Positions 59,859 to 64,000 of a stretch of DNA of 64,000 nucleotides are shown piece after piece. Under the pieces are notes generated by a model. It was not told the origin of the DNA. It did not search any database and worked only from the letters and a program-made list of their open reading frames with translations. This DNA comes from Planomonospora sp. ID67723 (GTDB lineage Bacteria; Actinomycetota; Actinomycetes; Streptosporangiales; Streptosporangiaceae): NCBI RefSeq assembly GCF_015711605.1, contig NZ_JABTEZ010000002.1:620001-684000 (forward strand). Direction: 5' to 3'. The translations under genes and the position numbers were made by a program. The stretch's first letter is position 1; every line of letters begins with the position of its first letter.

Positions 59859-59872
59859 ACCAAGCGCTTGCT
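59859..59872. promoter_or_regulatory. TetR-type palindrome, KstR2-like, site 2
   Basis: ACCAAGCGCTTGCT, identical to site 1 except near one end, 31 bp before the PhyH start. Together the sites cover both promoters of the divergent pair. Confidence 0.65.
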
Positions 59873-59903
59873 TTACGACGGTGCGCGGTCCGACACTGAG
59901 CCC

Positions 59904-60728
59904 ATGGCTGACAAGACCCCGGCGCCCACGGCCGACACCACCCCGGTCCGCGACGTGACCGACGACGAGGTCGCCCGCTTCAGGGAGAACGGCTGGGTAC
60001 GCCTGCCGCGCCTGGCCGACCCCGCTCACGTGGCCCTGCTCAGGGACCGGGCGCTGGAATACCTCGCCGGGCGCTCCCGCGCCGTCACCTCCACGGTGGA
60101 CCGGGCGTTCGGGCAGTCCAGGGACATCGCCGAGTCCGACGGGCACTTCCGGGCCCTGGCCTTCGACCCCCGGCTGGGCCGGGCGGCCGTCCGGCTGCTG
60201 CACGGAGTGGCCGGGGTGCGGGTGCAGGTGACGAACCTGCTGATCAAGGAGCCGGAGGACGGGGGGCACGGGGCCACCGAGTTCCACCAGGACTTCCCGT
60301 GGATGCCGATGGACCGCTCGGCCATGCTCACCGTCTGGCTCGCGCTGGCGGACGTGCCCGCCGACATGGGCTCCCTGCGGTTCTACAGCGGCTCCCACCG
60401 GTACGGCGTGCTCGGCCGGTCCTTCGCCCGCGACGGCGACGACCAGCTCAGCCAGCATCCCTGGCTCAAGGAGCTGGAGCTCTCCCCGCCGCTCGACCTC
60501 GCCGCGGGCGACGCGACCGTGCACCACGCGCTGACCGTGCACGGCGCCGCCGCCAACCGCCGTGACACCCCCCGCCTGTCGTTCACCGTCACCTACTTCG
60601 ACGCCGACGCCCTCTACACCGGCACGCCGTACCGGCAGACCGACGGGCTGGGACTGGCCGTCAACGAGCCGTTCGAGCACCCGAAGTTCCCGGTCGTGGC
60701 CCCCGCGCGGGCCGGCGGGGAGCGGTGA
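59904..60728 (+). CDS. Phytanoyl-CoA dioxygenase (PhyH) family Fe(II)/2-oxoglutarate oxygenase
   Basis: 274 residues. FRENGWVRLPRLADPAHVALLRD is the family opening. The iron triad is His128 and Asp130 in EFHQDFPW, and His213 in LTVHGAAANRR, with Arg in DTPRLSFTVTY for 2-oxoglutarate. MGSLRFYSGSHRYG is typical. It hydroxylates an aliphatic or terpenoid-like substrate. First gene of a five-gene run; the next gene starts 7 bp after its stop. ATG 59904 is chosen. Confidence 0.9.
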   Translation: MADKTPAPTADTTPVRDVTDDEVARFRENGWVRLPRLADPAHVALLRDRALEYLAGRSRAVTSTVDRAFGQSRDIAESDGHFRALAFDPRLGRAAVRLLHGVAGVRVQVTNLLIKEPEDGGHGATEFHQDFPWMPMDRSAMLTVWLALADVPADMGSLRFYSGSHRYGVLGRSFARDGDDQLSQHPWLKELELSPPLDLAAGDATVHHALTVHGAAANRRDTPRLSFTVTYFDADALYTGTPYRQTDGLGLAVNEPFEHPKFPVVAPARAGGER

Positions 60729-60735
60729 GCCGGTC

Positions 60736-61734
60736 GTGAGCGAGCAGAGGGAGGGCGCCCGGGCCGTCGAGACCGTCGCCGGGCCGGTGGAGGAGCCGGG
60801 CGCGACGCTCATGCACGAACACGTCTTCGGGCTCAGCCCGGAGATCCTGTGGAACTGGCCGGACATCCCCGAGGGCTGGGACCTCGAACGGCGGGCCCGC
60901 GAGGCCGCCGACAAGCTGACCGAGCTGAAGGGCCACGGGATCGACACGATCGTGGACCTCACCGTGATCGGACTGGGCCGGTACGTGCCCGCCGTCCAGC
61001 GGGTGGCCGAGCTGACCGAGGTCAACATCGTCGCCGCGACCGGCCTGTACACCTACGACGCACTCCCGCCCTACTTCGGCAACCGCGGCCCGGGATCGCT
61101 GTTCGGCGGCCCCGACCGGCTGGCCGAGTTCTTCGTCCGGGACATCACCGAGGGCATCGGCGACACCGGGGTCAGAGCGGGCATCCTCAAGTGCGCCTCC
61201 GACCACCTGGGCATGACCAAGGGCTGCGAGCGGGTCTTCCGCGCGGTCGCCGAGGCGCACCGGGCCACCGGCGTGCCGATCTCGACCCACTCCCACAGCG
61301 CCTCGGGCGGCGGCCTGGACCAGCAGAAACTCCTCGCCTCCGAGGGCGTGGACCTGGGGCGGGTGGTGATCGGCCACGCCGGGGACTCCACTGACCTGGC
61401 CTATCTGGAGGAGCTCGTCGCGGGTGGTTCCTACCTGGGCATGGACCGGTTCGGCATCGACACGATCAGCTCGTTCGAGGACCGGGTGGCGACGGTGGCG
61501 GCCATGTGCGAGCGCGGCCACGCCGGACGCATGGTCCTGTCCCACGACTCCTACTGCTTCAACGACCGCTTCGACCACGAGGTGGTACGGCGCCGCCACC
61601 CGGACTACCACCTGCTGCACATCTCCCGGGACGTCCTGCCCGAGCTGCGCAGGCGGGGCGTGACCGAGGAGCAGATCCACCAGATGCTCGTCACCAACCC
61701 CCGCGACGTCCTCACCCCGTGCCGGCCGTACTGA
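60736..61734 (+). CDS. Phosphotriesterase-family metal hydrolase (lactonase-like)
   Basis: 332 residues. All metal ligands are present: His27 and His29 in LMHEHVF, Lys152 in GILKCASD, His185 in ISTHSHS, His214 in VIGHAGDS and Asp271 in LSHDSYCF. Relatives hydrolyse lactones, phosphotriesters or esters. In a catabolic run with oxygenases a lactone made by ring or chain oxidation is a fair guess. GTG 60736 starts 7 bp after PhyH. It contrasts with the ligand-poor homologue at 31.9 kb. Confidence 0.9.
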   Translation: MSEQREGARAVETVAGPVEEPGATLMHEHVFGLSPEILWNWPDIPEGWDLERRAREAADKLTELKGHGIDTIVDLTVIGLGRYVPAVQRVAELTEVNIVAATGLYTYDALPPYFGNRGPGSLFGGPDRLAEFFVRDITEGIGDTGVRAGILKCASDHLGMTKGCERVFRAVAEAHRATGVPISTHSHSASGGGLDQQKLLASEGVDLGRVVIGHAGDSTDLAYLEELVAGGSYLGMDRFGIDTISSFEDRVATVAAMCERGHAGRMVLSHDSYCFNDRFDHEVVRRRHPDYHLLHISRDVLPELRRRGVTEEQIHQMLVTNPRDVLTPCRPY

Positions 61735-61817
61735 GCCGTCGCGGGCCCGTCCCAGCGGACCCCGCGGCGGACGACTCCGAGCCCGCCGTACCGACCCCCG
61801 AAAGCCGGGAGACCCTC

Positions 61818-63017
61818 ATGATCGACGCTGCTGACTTCGACGTCGGCGCGGCCTGGCACGTCGCCGCGCCGTACGACTTCCTGCGCAGGCTCCGCCATGA
61901 GCGGCCGGTCTTCCGCAGCGAGCACCTGGACGCCTACGTCCTGACCCGCTACGCCGACGTCCGCGCCGCCTACGGCGACCCTCGGCGGTTCTCCTCCGAG
62001 GGCTCGCTGACCATCTCCCGGAGCCTGTCGGCGGAGACCCGCCTCAAGCTGGGCGAGCACGGCTCGTTCCTGTCGAGCTTCGTGGCCAACGTGGACCCGC
62101 CCGTGCACACCCGGCTGCGCCGCTCGGTCTCGCGGGCCTTCACCCCGCGCGCCGTCGCCGCGCTGGAGCAGCGGTTCCGGGAGCTGAACGAGGAGCTGCT
62201 CGGCCGGGTGGTCCCGCGCGGCGGGGGCGACCTGGTGGCGGAGATCGCCCACGCGCCGTCGGCCAGGCTCACCGCGCGGTTCATCGGCGTTCCGCAGGAG
62301 GACGAGGAGTTCGTCAAGAACCACGTGAAGGACTGGTTCCAGCTCTTCCTGTCACCGCAGCCGCCCGACCGGCAGCTCGCGCTGGCCGAGAGCTTCCTGG
62401 TCTACCTCGACTACGTGGACGGGCTCGTCGCCTCCCGGGCCAAGGAGCCCCGTGACGACTTCACCTCTCTGATGACCTCCCTGATCGGCACCGAGCTGTC
62501 GCACCGCGAGGTGGTCGAGCTGATCTCCACGATCCTGCTCGGCGGCAACGACACCGTCCCCAACCAGCTCGGCAACAGCGTGCTGCGGTTGCTGCGCGAG
62601 GGACTGTGGCCGGTCCCGCCGGAGAAGGCCCGCAACGCCGTCGAGGAGTGCATGCGCATCGACGGCGCCAGCCTCGGCTCGTTCCGCTACGCCACCACCG
62701 ACGTCGAGCTGCACGGGACGACGATCCCGGCCGGCTCGCTCTGCCTGCTCTCCACCGACTCCGCGGCCCACGACGAGACCGTCTTCGACGACCCCGAACG
62801 GTTCCTGATCGAGCGTCCCAACGCCGACGCGCACATGACCTTCGGCTACGGCATCCACTTCTGCGTCGGCGCGGCGCTGGGCCGCCTCCAGCTCCGCACC
62901 GCCCTGGAGGTCCTCGGCGAGCGCCTGCCCGGGCTGCGCCTGGTCCCCGGCGAACCCCTCTCCTACCGCCCCTCGATCGTCGGCCGGGGCCTGACCGCGC
63001 TGCCCGTGGAGTGGTGA
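61818..63017 (+). CDS. Cytochrome P450
   Basis: 399 residues. Helix I has LLGGNDTVPNQ (residues 242-247 GGNDTV), where Val follows the Thr. Helix K ExxR is EECMR. The haem loop is FGYGIHFCVGAALG, with ligand Cys349. VDPPVHTRLRRSVSRAFTPRAV is the usual helix C region. It is a soluble class I enzyme needing ferredoxin and reductase from elsewhere. It lies in a run with PhyH and SDR, with its TGA overlapping the SDR ATG. ATG 61818 follows CGGGAGA. Confidence 0.93.
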   Translation: MIDAADFDVGAAWHVAAPYDFLRRLRHERPVFRSEHLDAYVLTRYADVRAAYGDPRRFSSEGSLTISRSLSAETRLKLGEHGSFLSSFVANVDPPVHTRLRRSVSRAFTPRAVAALEQRFRELNEELLGRVVPRGGGDLVAEIAHAPSARLTARFIGVPQEDEEFVKNHVKDWFQLFLSPQPPDRQLALAESFLVYLDYVDGLVASRAKEPRDDFTSLMTSLIGTELSHREVVELISTILLGGNDTVPNQLGNSVLRLLREGLWPVPPEKARNAVEECMRIDGASLGSFRYATTDVELHGTTIPAGSLCLLSTDSAAHDETVFDDPERFLIERPNADAHMTFGYGIHFCVGAALGRLQLRTALEVLGERLPGLRLVPGEPLSYRPSIVGRGLTALPVEW

Positions 63018-63823
63018 TGCGCTTCGGCGGCAAGGTCGCTCTGGTGACCGGGGCCGGTTCGGGGATCGGCGCGGCCACCGCGCACCGGCTCGCCGCCGAG
63101 GGGGCCCGGGTCGGGGTCGCCGACCTGCGCCCGGCGGGCGCGCGGGCGGTCGTCTCGGCGATCAGGTCCGCGGGCGGTACGGCGTGCGCCCTCCACTGCG
63201 ACGTGTCCGAGGAGGCGGAGGTGGCGGCGGCGGTGGCCGAACTGGTCGCCTCGTTCGGGCGGCTGGACGTGCTGCACTCCAACGCCGCCTGCCTGGACCG
63301 GGAGGTCTACGGCAGGGACCAGGACCTGCTCGACATGGACGTGGACGTCTGGGACCGGACGATGGCGGTCAACCTGCGCGGCGCGATGCTCGCGGTCAAG
63401 CACGCGGTCCCGGCGATGGACGACGGCGGCGCGATCGTGCTGACCTCCTCGGTCTCGGCACTGGTGGGAGACGCCGACCACGCCGCCTACGGCGCCTCCA
63501 AGGCGGCGCTGACGGGCCTGGTCCGCTATGTCGCCACCATGTACGGCTCCCGCGGCATCCGGTGCAACGCGGTGGCGCCCGGCCTGGTCATGACCGACCT
63601 GGCCCGGGCCGTGATGACCCCGGAGCGGCTGGCGGAGAAGGCCGCCGAACGCGTCCTGCCGTGGGCGGCCGAATCGGATGACGTGGCCGCGCTCGTCGCC
63701 TTCCTCGCCTCCGACGAGGCGCGCTGCGTGACCGGTCAGACGGTCGTCGTCGACGGCGGCACCACCGCGCACCGCCCCGAGCACGCGATCAGGACATGGT
63801 CCCGTGAGAAGCTGGACATGTGA
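63017..63823 (+). CDS. Short-chain dehydrogenase/reductase
   Basis: 268 residues. TGAGSGIG cofactor motif, CDVSEEAEV, HSNAA (for NNAG), catalytic Ser in VLTSSVSALVG, YGASKAALTG giving YxxxK, NAVAPGLVMTDL and TGQTVVVDGG. It would oxidise the alcohol made by the P450 or PhyH to a ketone. The start overlaps the P450 stop (ATGA), and its own stop overlaps the next start (GTGA). Confidence 0.92.
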   Translation: MRFGGKVALVTGAGSGIGAATAHRLAAEGARVGVADLRPAGARAVVSAIRSAGGTACALHCDVSEEAEVAAAVAELVASFGRLDVLHSNAACLDREVYGRDQDLLDMDVDVWDRTMAVNLRGAMLAVKHAVPAMDDGGAIVLTSSVSALVGDADHAAYGASKAALTGLVRYVATMYGSRGIRCNAVAPGLVMTDLARAVMTPERLAEKAAERVLPWAAESDDVAALVAFLASDEARCVTGQTVVVDGGTTAHRPEHAIRTWSREKLDM

Positions 63824-64000
63824 CGATTTCTGTTGGCCTGGTGGGCGCCGGGCCGTGGGCGGAGAAGGTGCACGCGCCGGCGCTGGCGGCCGGGCCGCAC
63901 ACCCGGCTGGCGGGGGTGTGGGCCCGCAGGCCCGAGGCGGCGGTCAGGCTGGGGGCCCCGGTCTTCGAGCGGATCGAGGCGTTGTTCGACGCCTGCGAGG
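63820..64000 (+). CDS. Gfo/Idh/MocA-type oxidoreductase, 3' end outside window
   Basis: 60 residues visible: SVGLVGAGPWAEKVHAPALAAGPHTRLAGVWARRPEAA, the Rossmann opening of the GFO/IDH/MocA family, which act on sugars, cyclitols or related alcohols with NAD(P). GTG 63820 overlaps the SDR stop by 4 bp, so it is coupled to the run. The gene continues past base 64000. Confidence 0.82.
   Translation, partial: MTISVGLVGAGPWAEKVHAPALAAGPHTRLAGVWARRPEAAVRLGAPVFERIEALFDACE

Noticed and set aside
59904-64000. Antibiotic biosynthetic gene cluster
   Set aside because: P450, PhyH and SDR are also common in such clusters, but there is no PKS, NRPS, terpene synthase, RiPP or resistance gene in the window. 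Catabolism fits better.

Overview
The window is very GC-rich, densely packed DNA with many GTG and TTG starts, start/stop overlaps of 4 bp and hairpin terminators without U tracts. This is typical of a filamentous actinomycete. The mix of families (XRE-DUF5753 / DUF397 / histidine-kinase-fold trio, conservon-type sensor kinase, GH74 xyloglucanase with CBM2, F420-linked flavoproteins, FecCD siderophore uptake under IdeR/DmdR-type boxes) points to Streptosporangiaceae or a close relative. That family assignment is an inference. No rRNA, tRNA, CRISPR, prophage, transposase or PKS/NRPS gene was seen.

Layout. 1-7.3 kb: aromatic catabolism. A truncated aldehyde dehydrogenase is followed by an IclR regulator facing pobA, pcaH, pcaG and a fused pcaL, then a second aldehyde dehydrogenase. 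The pcaB step is absent from the run. 7.4-13 kb: endonuclease/exonuclease/phosphatase protein, a two-gene SDR / DapB-like dehydrogenase operon with a KstR-like site, a PucR regulator and an AI-2E-type permease. 13.2-17.6 kb: stress and ion genes (hemerythrin, NhaD/ArsB-type transporter, CBS protein, PRC-barrel protein, acetyltransferase). The transporter and the CBS gene each carry the same leader element at the same distance from their start. 17.6-24 kb: ROK regulator, amidohydrolase, orphan conservon-type kinase, two unknowns. 23.5-27.8 kb: two tandem secreted S1 proteases with different C-terminal modules, and a LysR regulator.

27.9-31 kb: small proteins, a P-loop kinase, a patatin, a PPOX flavoprotein and SoxR with a textbook SoxR box. 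31-36.1 kb: a sugar-isomerase-like TIM barrel plus a phosphotriesterase-like protein that has lost metal ligands, divergent from a secreted GH74 xyloglucanase. 36.2-41.7 kb: membrane, propeller, GroES-like, DUF885, rhodanese and TetR genes. 41.8-47.9 kb: membrane-anchored Ntn acylase and a Ser/Thr kinase with a PQQ propeller, paired with a duplicated-domain membrane protein. 48-52.1 kb: siderophore ABC importer with two iron boxes. 52.1-57.1 kb: helicase-associated protein and the XRE/DUF397 regulatory locus.

57.2-64 kb: a catabolic island. An LLM flavoprotein faces a tightly coupled run of PhyH dioxygenase, phosphotriesterase-family hydrolase, cytochrome P450, SDR and Gfo/Idh oxidoreductase. 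Palindromes with a CAAG..CTTG core lie at the divergent promoter and a related one lies before an unknown gene at 57.2 kb. This is the best candidate for an undescribed pathway. The transporter/CBS leader element is the best candidate for an uncharacterised regulatory RNA or operator.
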